DNA of 64,000 nt from Kitagawia praeruptora (taxonomy: Eukaryota > Streptophyta > Magnoliopsida > Apiales > Apiaceae). The stretch covers positions 33,288,501 to 33,352,500 of the forward strand of contig CM075348.1 of assembly GCA_037693485.1 (NCBI GenBank). The letters are read 5' to 3'. Of the stretch, positions 22,501-34,800 are shown piece by piece. Below the pieces are notes generated by a model, which ran no database searches, had not been told where the DNA came from, and saw only the letters and a program-made list of their open reading frames with translations. The translations under genes and the position numbers were made by a program. Positions within the stretch are counted from its first letter, which is position 1. Each line of letters opens with the position of its first letter.

Positions 22501-22739
22501 CAATAGACTACATATGAAGTTATAGCATTCTCAAGAGCAGTGACTTCCACAATGGCAGTCCTCCAAAACTGTTCTAGTAGGTCCAGATACAGAGTTGGGT
22601 TGGCTGAGGGTGCATCCTTGATGTATGATTCGGACATCCATCGAACAAAGCACTTGAAGTTTGCATTTGGTGCTTCCACATCGCTGGTTATAGCGATGAA
22701 ATTGGTTTGAGAGGGTATGTTGAGTTGAGTGTTTGCCAT
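19581..22739 (-). pseudogene. Accessory ORF of the Sirevirus between pol and 3' LTR, N-terminal and middle part
   Basis: The frame opens at the ATG at 22739 (MANTQLNIPSQTNF). It continues in one frame through stops at 22257, 21843 and 21177 as far as about 20745, then shifts frame near 20745, 20428 and 19904. Residues 1-160 hold a conserved-looking globular start (NFKCFVRWMSESYIKDAPSA, TLYLDLLEQFWRTA). This Y-x-x-x-L-x-Q-F-W pattern occurs in plant copia-associated proteins of unknown function. Next comes a second globular piece (QQIGYALAYGRKIDVGQIIL ... RIDKTRICYPRSMTKLIFG). The middle is Ser/Pro/Glu-rich with a basic patch KRPKKKKKSK near 21650 that could be a nuclear localisation signal, followed by coiled-coil-like and Lys/Asp-rich segments (KEKGKKKKDYKRNRGDY). 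The position matches the envelope-like ORF of Sireviruses, but I see no signal peptide or membrane segment. With the part at 16976-17836, the coding span is about 4 kb. Confidence 0.65.
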
Positions 22740-23593
22740 TTCTATAGAGAGAGAAAGAGAATGAAGCTTGAAGAAGAAATTAAGCTTTTGCAGTTAGGGT
22801 TTTCAGAGGTTTTGGGAGTTTAGATGCTTGAGAAATCGAATGAAATGAATCAAATAGATGTAAAATTGTATAAGTATGAAGTACTTGAATTGTCGATTAG
22901 ATATATGTTTTGTATCGACTAGTCAAGCATTCGAGAAGTAGAAAACAACTATTTGAGAAGTCAAGAAAGGCTTAATCGATATCTCAAGCAGGTTGAAAAC
23001 TCACAGATGGCAGTTATCTAACTTAGAATAAATTCTAAATTAGGTAAAATATGTTTTTATGAGTGATTTAAAAATTCTGAATAAAAATCCAAAAACGGTT
23101 AAGATTCAGCGAGAATTCAGCCTTTTCAAATGATTCGAGAACTCAAACATAGTATTTAAGAACTCTGTCATTAGAGAACTAAAATACTCTATTCGAGAAC
23201 TCAAGCATTTCTCTGTTCGATTTCTCTAAAGACTCTATTCGAGAACTCAAGAGTGTCCTAAATAGACTTGTTAGAGAAGTCGAACATTAAGAAGAAATGA
23301 ACCATTCGAGAAGTCTGACTAATCGAAAAGTTCTTTTCACTCATAAAAATTTTAATTTTCACTATCTTTTAAAATTCACCAGACATATTCTATAAAGAAT
23401 ATTGTAACAAATTAAATAGTGATTTTCTCAAAATTTCATGGAAATTTCAAGTTGACAAAATATGATTTTCCAACATATGCAACAGATTTGAAATATTTAT
23501 AAATCACAGTTCAGCCAACACTTACTCCAAAAATATTGAGAATTTAGATAAAGTAAGTGTTTACTACTGCAACAATCTAGGTGATATATTCAC
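22740..23593. other. Spacer between Sirevirus pol and accessory ORF, with inverted copies of the LTR motif
   Basis: No ORF is present. At about 22820-23340 the plus strand repeats ATTCGAGAACTCAAG-like words (23150, 23190, 23235 and others). These are the reverse complement of words in the LTR repeat block. One stretch of 23 bases (23183-23205) is the exact reverse complement of 52824-52846 in the 5' LTR. Confidence 0.65.
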
Positions 23594-25293
23594 TTAGCCA
23601 GAATCTGAAGAATTCAGCATTCCAATCTCACTAACCAACCTTGTGAAGGTGGCTTCATCTAATGGCTTAGTGAATATGTCAGCTAGTTGTTTATCTATAG
23701 AGACATAATGCAACTCAGTGGTTCCATTAGTTGCATGTTCTCTAATAAAATAATATCTGATGTCAATGTGCTTTGTCCTAGAATGATTGACAGGATTGGC
23801 AACTACAGAGATTGCACTTGTGTTGTCACACATGATTGGAATTCTTTCCAACACAAGTCCATAATCTCTAAGTTGATTTCTAATCCAAAGCACTTGAGCA
23901 CAGCAACTTCCAGCAGCTATGTATTCAGCCTCAACTGTAGAAGTTGACACAAATTGTTGTTTCTTGATATACCAAGAGACTAACCTTTGTCCAAGAAACT
24001 GGCAGCTACCTGAGGTGCTTTTCCTATCCACTCTGCATCCAGCATAATCAACATCAGAATAACCAACCAGATTGAACTCTGTGTCCTTAGGATACCATAA
24101 ACTCAAGTTTGGAGTGCCCTTCAGATATCTAAAGATCCTTTTTATAGCAATCAAATGTGACTCTTATGGATTTGATTGAAACCTTGCACACAAACATGTA
24201 GCAAACATGATGTCTGGCCTACTTGCAGTGAGGTAGAGTAGAGAACCAACCATGCCTCTGTAGACTGAGATATCTACTTTCTTGCCTTTAGCATCTTCAT
24301 CCAATTTAATGGCAGTGGCCATGGGTGTCTTTGCAGGTGAGCAGTCTTCTAAGTCAAACTTCTTAAATAAATCCTTAATGTACTTGGTTTGACTGATAAA
24401 AATGCCATCCTTCCTTTGACTAACTTGCAATCCAAGAAAGAATGTTAACTCTCCCATCATACTCATCTCATATCTGCTCTGCATGAACTTAGAGAATTTC
24501 TCACACAGCTTCTCATTTGTAGAGCCAAATATAATATCATCCACATAGATCTGAACTAGGATAATATCATCACCATGTTTCTTGTAAAACAGTGTCTTGT
24601 CCAATGTCCTCTAGTGAATTTATTTTAAAGGAGAAATTGTGATAACGTATCATACCATGCCCTTGGAGCCTGCTTAAGTCTATACAATGCCTTAAGCAAT
24701 CTGTAGACAAATTCTGGAAAATGTGGATCCTCAAAGCCAGGTGGTTGTTGCACATAAACTTCTTCTTTCAACTCTCCATTCAGAAATGCACTCTTGACAT
24801 CCATTTGATAAACTTTAAAGTTTGAATGAGCAGCAAATGCCAAGAATATTCTGATGGCTTCCAATCTAGCAACAAGGGCAAATGTCTCATCATAATCAAT
24901 GCCTTCCTGTTGAGAGTATCCTTTTGCAACCAACCTTGCTTTGTTTCTTACTATTACACCATCTTCATCCATCTTATTCTTCAGAACCCATTTTGTTCTA
25001 ACAATGATTCTGTTCTTTGGTGCAGGCACAAGTTCCCATACTTTGTTTCTTTCAAATTGATTCAGCTCCTCTTGCATGGCAATAATCCAATCTGGATCCA
25101 ACAGTGCATCATCAAGTTTCTTAGGCTCAATTTGAGATAGAAAATAACCATAGAGACACTCATTTTGAGTTGCTCTTCTAGTCCTTACTCTTGCAATTGG
25201 ATCTCCAATAATTTGCTCTACAGTGTGTGATATATCCCATTTCCTTGAATGCTCAGTCTGATTTCTCATTCTTGAAGTTGCTTCATCATCCAA
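23594..25293 (-). pseudogene. pol: Sirevirus reverse transcriptase and RNase H, broken
   Basis: Minus-strand segments 25293-24625, 24604-24164 and 24154-23594 make up the RVT_2-type RT and the RNase H. Visible motifs are WVLKNKMDEDG, KARLVAKGYSQQEGIDYDETF, YQMDVKSAFLNGEL, LKQAPRAWYD, the catalytic YVDDIIFGST, then YSDVDYAGCRVDRKSTSG, STVEAEYIAAGS, CDNTSAISVVANP and LADIFTKPL. Breaks are a stop plus a one-base shift near 24625-24605 and a stop at 24164. The RT active-site Asp pair is kept. The order and motifs are those of the SIRE lineage. Confidence 0.9.
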
Positions 25294-26246
25294 GTTATGA
25301 TCATTCTCATTTCATCCCCCTGTGAAGTTGCCACTATTCACAGGTGTGTCTTGGATGCTTGTTTCTCCACTGTTGATTGGCACACATTCTTTTCTTACAT
25401 CATTATTCACTTGAGTTTGTTGAACTATGGTTTCAACTTCAGTTTCAATATCATCATCAGAATCATCTAGATTATCAAACTTTAATGGATCTCTATCTTC
25501 ATCATTGGCTTCTTCTAGTCCAGGTAGTTTACTGTCATCAAATGTCACATCTGTGCTTTCCATAACTTTCTTTTGACTGATGACATAAACTTTGTATGCA
25601 ATTCTCTCCATAGAATAGCCAAGAAAAATTCCTTCAAATGCCTTTGCATCAAACTTCCCAACATATTCTGAATTGTCTTTCAACACAAAGTATTTGCTTC
25701 CAAAAGTATGAACATACTTTAGAGTAGGCTTCTTTCCAGTCATCAAATTGTAAGGTATCTTTCTTGTGTTTTTGTTGATGAGGGTTCTGTTCTGGATATA
25801 GCATGCAGTGCTCACAGCCTCAGCCCAAAAACATGTAGGCATCTTTGCATCAAGCAACATTGTTCTAGTAGCCTCAATTAGAGTTCTATTCTTTCTCTCA
25901 ACAACTCCATTTTGTTATGGAGTCCTTAGAGCTGAGAATTGTTGAGAAATGCCATTCTCTTTGCAGAATGCTTCAAGCATGGCATTTCTGAACTCTGTTC
26001 CATTATCACTTCTCAATGCAATCACACTTGCATTGTTGGCCTTTGCTTCCTTGTCAACTTTCTTTATGTGCTCAATGATTACTTGTGGAGCCTCATCTTT
26101 TGATGCCAGAAATTTCACCCATGTATACCTTGTAAAGTCATCAACCATCACCAAGACATACTTCTTTCTTCCTAGTGACATAATGTTAACAGGCCCAAAC
26201 AAATCCATATGAATTAGTTGCAGGGGCTTGGTTATTGATGTCACTG
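25294..26246 (-). pseudogene. pol: Sirevirus integrase, downstream part (core and C-terminus)
   Basis: The frame enters at the array boundary (TSITKPLQLIHMDLFGPVN) and carries the integrase core: HMDLFGP, MVDDFTRYTWVKFL, ALRSDNGTEF and FCKENGISQQFSA. A stop at 25915 interrupts the motif that leads into NGVVERKNRTL. It then continues through TACYIQNRTLINKN, HTFGSKYFVLKDN, EGIFLGYS and DVTFDD to another stop at 25312. The Asp, Asp and Glu core residues appear to be present. The N-terminal part of the same integrase lies at 48853-49000, on the other side of the gypsy array. Confidence 0.88.
26242..26246. repeat. Target-site duplication CACTG, left copy
   Basis: CACTG directly precedes the array's first base (TGTGACGCC). 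The same five bases follow its last base at 48848-48852. Confidence 0.92.
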
Positions 26247-29200
26247 TGTGACGCCCCTAAATCCGAGGTCAGAGATTCAGGTCGTCACATCACCATCCAA
26301 CCATATCATACCTGTATTAACTTTACAGCTCAACAATACATCCATCCAGACCTCAATCTTACGCACATACAAGTTAGAGCCTCAGAAACGATAATCAAAA
26401 GTAACACTAAATATTACAATTCATCTGTACAATCCAGAATCTTACGCACTTCCACTTATACAACTACACTTGAAGACAAGTCTTACTATTACAGTTGAAA
26501 ACCTATCAGACTTACTCTGTAGTATTTTTCAGGAACTAAATTATCTCTGGGGTAAATCTCCTACTCATCTTCTGCTGGTGCGGAGTTAACCGACCAAATT
26601 CTTCTCTTTCTGAAAAGTTTTTATAAAGCAAGAATGAGCTACATAATGCTCAGCAAGTTCACCATTTTGAAAAATAATAAAGTGGTTTATTTTGAAAACG
26701 TTCCCAACTGTATGAGTATACATCTCAGATTACAAAACATAACTCGACAATATATATGTCCGAGTTTGAATAAAACATTTATACTCACTAAGGAGCTTTA
26801 AGAATAACATATGAATCCTTTATAAGGTTCTCATTTCAATATATCTCAAGTTTGAAAATATATACGTATGAGTATATCAGTTTTAGCAAAACACTCTACG
26901 GTTAACATAATGTACAGGGAATGCATTGATGCAAAGCCTCTTTCCTTCCATTAGCTTAGAAGGTTTCTCACTCAAAAACATTTCATTCTTTGAAATAATT
27001 GTAAGAGTGCACTAACACGTGCCAATCTCTATAGAAAATCTTGCAGTTCTAGATACTGCACGATGTTAATAATTTTTCTTATAAAAAACCACACTATCGG
27101 CAACTTGGCACTTAGGCCCAAGAAGCAGTGTTTGAGTATTTTTCCAAAGTGGAGGATGGGACTGGAAGAAAACATAAAAACCTGACAAGGATTGACGATG
27201 ATCAGTCGCCACAACCAAGTCCAACAATCCGCGAGTCTTCTCTACTAGTAGAAGGATAGAAACTACATCCGTAACTACCCTTGGGTGAAAACTACATCCG
27301 TAATCACACTCGATGAAAACTACATCCGTAATCATCCTTCGGCAACACCTGGGCCGGAATAATAGTTGATGGACCGCCTGGCTCACGGTCGCTTACACAT
27401 CCCGGGAATCGTTCGTCAACGATTCCCATACCTGCCAGAGTCCCCTTTTTCTTTTCTTTTCAAAAATCATTTTGATAGAAAATTCGAGTAGTTGAAGTTC
27501 GACCTCAGTCGACCGATAATTCTTGAAAAACGTACAAGAAGCAAAACCTGACCGGGGGTTTTCGAAAATGTTTTGGGTTCGAAAGAGTTCGAGTTTGAAA
27601 ACACTAAAGGTATCTTGGATTAGTTTTGTCTTTAAAATAATGAACGATAATTAATAAATAATATTTTGAGATTTAATATAAACAATTAATAAAATAATTA
27701 TTTAATTAAAATAAGCTCTTAATCCAAAATATATATTTTTGAGTATTTTTAACAACGTAAAAATAATAATTACTTAGGTATACGATACTTCCCGAATGAC
27801 TCTTCGGGTTTTCGCAATTTAATCACGATGCAACAATATACCGCTCCCCGGTCAATAGTATATTTGGACCGCTACAACCTCTATTGCTAGGGTCGTTGTC
27901 CGAAGAAAACAATTTCATTCTAAGTTCAAGGGTGTACAAACACATATGCATATATCTCAATCTTCAACGTAATCTCGTAAAGCATAAGCATATAATACGT
28001 TTGGAAGCTATAAACACAATAGTGAAAATCCTTATATATAAGTTTTGAAAAGTAACTTGCATAGGTAAAATCAAGAATATAATCTTTTGAAAATAAATAC
28101 TTAGGGTTGGAAAACTTGCCTTGGTGAGGTTGGGGTGGTCGGCTCGCGAAGTGGAATGGAAATCTATACATAATCAATATTTGTACGTTAGTACCTTAAC
28201 AACGCTACTTAATCGTAAGGTTTTAAAAATCGTAAGACCAACTTAACGACTCCACTTGTGACCACTAACTCTCTCATATGACCATGTCATCACATTATCA
28301 CATTCGTTACCCATTCGACTCAAATCTATTCCTCAAACTCGAAATTCAAGTAAATATTCTTAAAACTACTTTAAACTAATCCCCTAAGTGGTTTTTCACT
28401 TGCGCGCACCTCGCTCTAAAATTTTTATAAAATTGAAAAATTCGAATTTTAATCAGATTCTTTTTGGGTAGCCTTCCTTACTGTAAGACCTAGCTATTCT
28501 CAATTTTTCACAATGTTTGCAGAAAGTTTGAGGGTCCAAAGACAGTTCACAAACAGACCATACAGTGCAGTCCGGATTTCAGAACCACTCCTCACTCTTC
28601 TGGTCATAACTCAACATATACACATCTCCTGGGTATGAAACTTATATTTCTGGAAACTACATTCAAATACCTTTCTAACCATATGTATTGGGTCTTAAGG
28701 AGACAAGTTTAAGGGGTTAAAAAGTCCACTGTAAGACAGTACATACTCCCAGACTTTTTACTCAGCACTCATCTTTACTTAATCCTTCAAGAACTCAACT
28801 TATACATCATATCTACCATCAAAACCATCAAGACTTATCTCTACAACATACATGGGGTTACATACTCTAAGTACAAGCTTTAAATCACATCAACAACATA
28901 TATCCTCAAGATTCTCATCATTCATAACTCATATAACCAAGATATGTACCAATACTCTTAGATCTAACATTATAAACCATAAACACTTCATGACTAAGAG
29001 GGGTTAGAGTTTTTATACCTTCTTGAGCCTCTAAGAACCTTGGGTAAGCTTTACAAGCCTCAAGAACACCTTGGATGGTCTCTACAAGTCTTATACTTCA
29101 AGATCTAAAACAAGATTTAAGTTAGTCACTATACATCTCCAACTTTCACCATTTTTCTCACCAAGCTACACCTTGAAATAAATTATGAAACTTAGTACAT

Positions 29201-29975
29201 ACCTTGACAACACTTAGGAGAGGCTTGGGTTTTAATCTTGAGATTTTTTGAAGTAGTGGAAGAGGAGAAAATAATTTTTCTTCTTCCTTTTCTCTTGCTT
29301 GGCCGAGAGCAGTTTGCTCCAAGGGGGGGGGGAGTTTTCTTGGTTTGTTTTGGGTGTTTGAATAATGACATGTATTATTGTGACATGTATTGATGTGTGT
29401 ATGTATTGTGTCACATGTTGACACCCTAGGGTTAGTAGACTAGGCATACACCATGCCTCTTTGTCTCCTAGAATAATGCACCAACTAGTCACTATTCATT
29501 GGTTACTTTATGCTTTTTCTAGTTTGCTTTCCTAATTGCCTAGTTACATGACACTTGCATGCAATATCCTTTCCTTGTATTATTATTCCTCCACCAATGG
29601 TTGTCACTTAATCCTTAATTCATATCGTATCATAATTAATTCCTCGTAATAATATTTTGTCGCGTAGAGATTTCCCTTGTAATTCCTTAAATACTTAATT
29701 GGGTAAATCCTTTAAATATCCACAACTCCTTGTCATAATCTCTTGAAATCTCCTAATACTCTAATAATCCTCATGTCCCAAGTTTTTATAACTCTTAGTA
29801 GCAGTAGTCCTCTTGCCTTCAACAATTTTCCCTTTTTCTTACACAGTGAATATAATAACATAAAATTTCAGATAATCAACTCCATTACATAACATAGGTG
29901 ACTCAAAGGGTCCCTAATTCACAATATCATAAGCTTTTACACATTTAAAATATTACAAAAATCAGGGTTCTTACA
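26247..29975 (-). repeat. Array LTR A (3729 bp; 3'-most in element sense)
   Basis: It has TG/CA ends, and on the plus strand starts TGTGACGCCCC where the other two have TGTGACACCCC. It carries several single-base variants not shared with LTRs B and C, for example near 27017, 27205 and 27405. Three copies of an AACTACATCCG-centred unit lie at 27261, 27290 and 27318 (28-29 bp period). A run of ten G is near 29322. Confidence 0.92.
27258..27345 (+). repeat. 28-29 bp tandem repeat in LTR A, three copies
   Basis: AACTACATCCG recurs at 27261, 27290 and 27318; LTRs B and C have the same block. Its surroundings resemble the 30 bp repeat block of the plus-strand gypsy LTR: a GCCGAAGGATG-like word on one side and CGACTGATCATCGT-like sequence on the other. 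Confidence 0.75.
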
Positions 29976-29993
29976 GCCTCCCCTCCTTAAAAG
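29976..29993 (-). promoter_or_regulatory. Polypurine tract, array unit I
   Basis: The minus strand reads CTTTTAAGGAGGGGAGGC directly before the LTR start TGTAAGAACC. The second unit has the same sequence at 39413-39430. Confidence 0.85.
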
Positions 29994-30008
29994 GATTCCG
30001 TCCCGGAA

Positions 30009-30485
30009 TCAGGTTGAAAACAGTTGAGGGTACTTTTCACGCATCGCGCTTTCTAGTTCCCATGTTGATTCCTCGACATTCTGGTTCCTCCACCAAAGTC
30101 TTACTAGCTTGACAGCCTAGTTCCTCAGCACTTGTTCTTTTCTATCCATGATTTCCACGGGTTGCTCCACATAGGTCAAGTCTGGTTGCAAATCCACTTG
30201 GTCATATTCTATCACGTGCCGAAAGTCGGTATGGTAGGGTCGTAGCATGGACACATGGAACACATTATGCACTTGCTGCAAGCTTGGGGGTAAGGCCAAT
30301 TCATAGGCTAACTTTCCAACACGCCTCAAAATCTCAAAAGGTCCGATAAACCTCAGACTTAGCTTTCCTTTCTTAACAAACCGCATCAATCCTTTCCAGG
30401 GGGATACCTTTAGCATCAAGAAGTCTCCCACCTCATACTCCTTTGATATCTCATAAAATCTGACCATTCGAAATAATGGGTTTCG
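30009..30485 (-). pseudogene. Integrase C-terminus and chromodomain, unit I
   Basis: The minus strand reads EYEVGDFLMLKVSPWKGLMR, RFIGPFEIL, YELALPPSLQQVHNVFHVSM and LRPYHTDFRHVIEYDQVDL, which is the gypsy integrase C-terminal domain. The chromodomain starts with YVEQPVEIMDRKEQVLRN. A TAG at 30117-30119 stops it, and the same frame then continues with the rest of the chromodomain (AVKLVRLWWRNQNVEESTWE, ending KYPQLF) to a TGA at 30009. The chromodomain would steer integration to heterochromatin. The upstream part of integrase is missing; an A-run near 30490 marks the break. Confidence 0.85.
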
Positions 30486-30636
30486 TAAAAAAAAAAAACT
30501 AATGACTTTTACATACACTCGTCTGCACCGTAAAGACGTAATATCAATCCGAAATCTTCATTTAATTTTTCGTACATATCGTGATTGCAAAAATTTCTCA
30601 TCCACCCATAAAATTTCTATTCATCTAGGTTTCGAA

Positions 30637-30690
30637 TATTCACGAAAATTAGGGTTATTGCAGTCTCCTCTCCTTAAAAGGATTCTATCT
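30637..30690 (-). repeat. Second polypurine/LTR-start relic inside the internal region
   Basis: The minus strand reads GATAGAATCCTTTTAAGGAG, then GAGAC and TGCAATAACCCTAATTTTCG. This copies the PPT-LTR junction of a Tekay-like element, close to TGTAATAACCCTAAC of the 2835-13301 family. It is followed by only about 140 bases before the integrase fragment begins. Confidence 0.65.
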
Positions 30691-31835
30691 TAAGAACCTA
30701 AGGAAAATAGTTGTGGATACAATTCCAACTTTACCCTTTCCAACTCTCAGGTTGACACTTCAACCCTTTTGTTCTCTCACCTTGGTCTCACCAACGCTTT
30801 AATGTTGCTTCTCAACGCATGCTCTCCTCAACCTGTATTCCTTATCGGTTGTTCTATGAATGAAAATTTCTATCCCACTACTTATACGTTCCTCTTCTAC
30901 CTTGTTCATAGTATCCGTGTTGAGTCCTTGTATCGTTGGCCCGTGAATACTTTGTGGTCGTGTTTTATAATCTGAGACAACGTCAACACGCACGGTATTC
31001 CTCATATTCTTTAGCTTGATTAGCACTCATGTGTTGCCTCCCGTCAGCCATTACCACTTGCTATGGATACTGTATAGTCTTCGGTATACGTCGAACCAGT
31101 TTAGCTACTATATCCCTCGTTCATTGACTTCTTCGTAACGCAGTACGCTTTACAAGAGACGTCCTGACCTTCACATGGTGACTATCGTGATAACAACATT
31201 CTTTTCGTGGGTAAATGATTATTCTCGACTGCCCCGTGAAATCTAAGGCACGACACTAAATATAAATACGATCATCTGGATAATTCTTCTTCCCTGCCTA
31301 TTAGTCGCAGATCAAATTAGTACATACGCTTAATCTCTTGTTAAATATACATGAAAGCACCTTCAGTCTTCGAAATTTAACCTTAAGTCTCTATCTGACG
31401 TAATCGCTGCAGAAGTTTTACATTGCACCACCATCTCTTCCGTATATAAATCGATAATCTTCTAAATGGAAAGTCTCTCGTAGGTAAATCACTTGGTCCC
31501 ACAATTATAAGTCAACTAGGGCCATCTCTTGACTCGGTCTTCGGCGACCTACTTATGAAATTCATTATAATTCTGTCGACGTTCAAGATTTTCTACAGGC
31601 GGAATTAATCCACTAGATCTCTATCATTCTGCTTTTGACATGTCGCATTTGTACTTAATAGTTTGCCAATACCATTCTTCATATCCGTTTGCCAAACATT
31701 CTCTTAATTCTCTATACATCTTTGTCCTTCCCCATAATTTAGTCATTTTCCTCTAACATTATTATTTATTGTATATACTCTATTTTCTTGGTCAATACTG
31801 ACTGAATTCCAATTTTGAATAATCCCTTCTATAGG

Positions 31836-31878
31836 TATCGGCCACCACACTGGCCTTTCCTGGGTAATAACAAATTTC
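31836..31878 (-). pseudogene. RNase H relic, unit I
   Basis: The minus-strand frame reads YYPGKASVVADTYRR, the conserved end of gypsy RNase H. No frame extends far on either side. The matching relic in the plus-strand element is at 9575-9625. Confidence 0.6.
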
Positions 31879-34800
31879 TCCATTATACTCCCTGCTCCCT
31901 TTTGTCACCTTCTCTTTCTTATGTTTAGTTCTAATATGAAGATATACTTATGGAACTTGTGGAAAAATTTCACACTTTTCTCATAAGGTTAACGTCTCAG
32001 TTTTATGCGTGAACGCTATCATGACTAATCCCCGACTCACGGTTAGTATATCCTATCCCGTAACCTTTATGTTGTTTAGAAGTATAGGCTATCATCCCCT
32101 TTCTACTGCATCAGCACACCTCTTAACTCTTGAAAGACGCATCATCATGACCCTCAAAGTCCTCTTCTCATCATAAAGTATAGCTAACAACGAGGTTGTT
32201 ACTAATCGCTCATATCATTCTTAAAACTTTATTTATTAACCCACAAGTCAATCCACATGATACTACCAAAATTTATAATGTTTATATTAGTGTGAAATGC
32301 CGACTTTGGTGCAGTATAGAGATCGATCTTGAGTTGGTAAAACCTTCTCTTCAACCTTATCTTTGAAAAACAACTACACATTTTAACTAGTCAACAATTC
32401 CTCCATTTCCGATAAGGGTATCAGTTCTCGATGGTATATGTAAGATGTCATACGCTCGTCCTCTTTCACAACTGGTGCCAATCAGCCTGAGGCCTGCATG
32501 CTGCTGCGATTCCCAATAAACTTGATTAGGTGGTAATCTTGAAGGATCATTGGGATATATCCATGCATCCATTTGTTATTAGGGCCTTTTAAACTTTATG
32601 TCTCTCTACGTGCATCAATCCCTTTAAGCTAAGTAAAGCTTCACATTCTTGCCACAATATTTCTTCCTTTCTTGTCCATCTCACTTCCATGTTAGTTTCC
32701 TCTAAGGATATGTCTTACATCGCAGTCGATTTGCATTTCTTGGATCAGGAAAAGGCTTGGTAACTCCAGAATTCATTAATATAGCATCCTGACGACGGTT
32801 GGTAGGGGCGTGCTCCCAACCACCTCATCATTTCTTATAACCTTCCTCACACTAATATTAAAGGTCCTTGTGGTATGCCCCGACATGTTATTCCTACTTT
32901 AAATAATCACTCGACATAACGCTCTGGCTGCACAATTACAACATTTGGTTTTTGATCTCACATTGGTGCAACGGTTCACAATTGTACCTCCCGTTCACCT
33001 TAGAGTAATCACTTTTGAAAGGAATGATTTCAAAATAACAAGGTCCAATAGATAATTTCAATAAGAATTCCACATTGGATGTTCCAAGAATGTTGATGGT
33101 TCCAAATACTAGGAGTCTCGATTTTCGGAGATGTAAGGATGGACAAAAACAATACAACAAGGTTTATTTCTTCATGTCCTGATAATTTTGTAATGTGATA
33201 TCATAGAGAATGTTGCACGAGGGCAATGATTGTTGGATACAAAAGTCATAAAGACGGTCTTTATACAATTCTTACATCTGGTGAATACTTTTCCTCTTGA
33301 AAAATAGAGGATCTAAAAAGTCCCATTGATAAAGGTCAACCGATCGAAAGAAATTCTACTCTATAACGATAAAAATGAAGCAGTTTATCATTCAAGTAAT
33401 CTGTGGTTTCAAATGAATCTTCATTATATGAATGAAAGAACAGAATATTCAAGTGACATAAAGTCTGATACGAAGATGGGTAGAATTCAAGTTGAGTGGA
33501 CGACCTCACTAGGTCTCAATAAAGTCATTCGTCAAAACTTTCATCATCATACTTTACCACATACAAAATGCATTGCGGAATTGCTGAATGAATTAAATTG
33601 GGAGTTGGACCAGTGAAACAATAACTAGTCCTTTTCAAGAAACACTAGCAACTAGCTAGACAAAATTTGCTAGTTCGCCTGTTTGAGACATCACCACAAG
33701 CTAGGACAATTAGCTAGGTGTTCTTCACAACATTATAATTTTGACTAGTTAGAACAATCAACTAGTCATTCATATTGACATATCGACTAGCCAGTTTCAA
33801 TTGGCTAGAACGGAATTTCAACATCGTAGCCACTGAAGGAAGCTTTAGGCTACTCGGACAACGAATGGAAATAAGAAGTTATTAAGTTTGAAAAAAGAAA
33901 ACTATAAAATCTGAAGAGAATGTGCTAGGTATCGGAACAATCGATAACCTCTCATCAGATATTACTTATCAGTGAAACGGTCCACCCAAGGGTGCCTCCG
34001 TACACATGCTTTATCAGATCTTACAGTAGAATGAAATTCAGAATACTAGTATCAAAATGATATCCTTACTATGATTTCAATGTAAGACGCACAATCTCAT
34101 TTTGAATAAAAGAAAGGATTCATGAGGAATATCTGGATGTTAGATCATCCCTGTTCTCAACAAGTTGATAAATATTTATGGGCTCGACTGAAGAGTGCAA
34201 GTATGAAAGAAGTAGTCAAATATCAATATTCGTTTTGGAATATTCATTGATTAATTAAGGAAACAATTGTTGAACATTCCTTGGATAATTGAAAGGAAGT
34301 GTAAATAGTCCTGAGCAGAACGAAATAATTATAAACTTCAAATAGAATACTCGGGGATCAAATAAGATACTTTGGATGAGTCCCGGTTTAGAGAAAGTAT
34401 ATCACTGGTGGTTATTCCACAAGTTTGAAGTAGAAGGCTAGAAGGGTTACCTGATATAAACTAATCGAGGTAACATGGTTAGTGAACAGTTTAAAATGAA
34501 GTAGTGCACCAGCCGGTAGTTACCAAAATAAGTTAATAATCATTCGTGCATCTCATTATCACCATTATGAGGGTAACTCCATCTCTTCGTCTTCGTAATA
34601 CAAGACACCAACTAGTGCGTCTCTCAAACATCATCTTAAGGTCATTTATCGAGTTAGGGTTTCACAAATATATCTGTCATTTCCGTACTTTATCTCGAAG
34701 ACCAAGCTTCACATCATTTCGGGGACACCTGCTAAGTCCATAGGGTCCTACTTCATACCTTCCGACATGAATCATAAGTGGCCAGTTCCCCCTGGGAACA

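Noticed and set aside
19581..22739. Calling the accessory ORF a true envelope gene
   Set aside because: Only its position fits. No signal peptide, membrane segment or other envelope hallmark is visible, so I left it as an ORF of unknown function.
27258..27345. CRISPR-like array
   Set aside because: Only three units with 28-29 bp period and no distinct spacers, inside a plant LTR, repeated in all three LTRs.
33326..33616. Plus-strand ORF of 96 codons, repeated at 42762-43052, as a novel gene
   Set aside because: It runs against the element strand, has no recognisable motif, and lies in the degenerate internal region. It is open in both copies only because the copies are near-identical.
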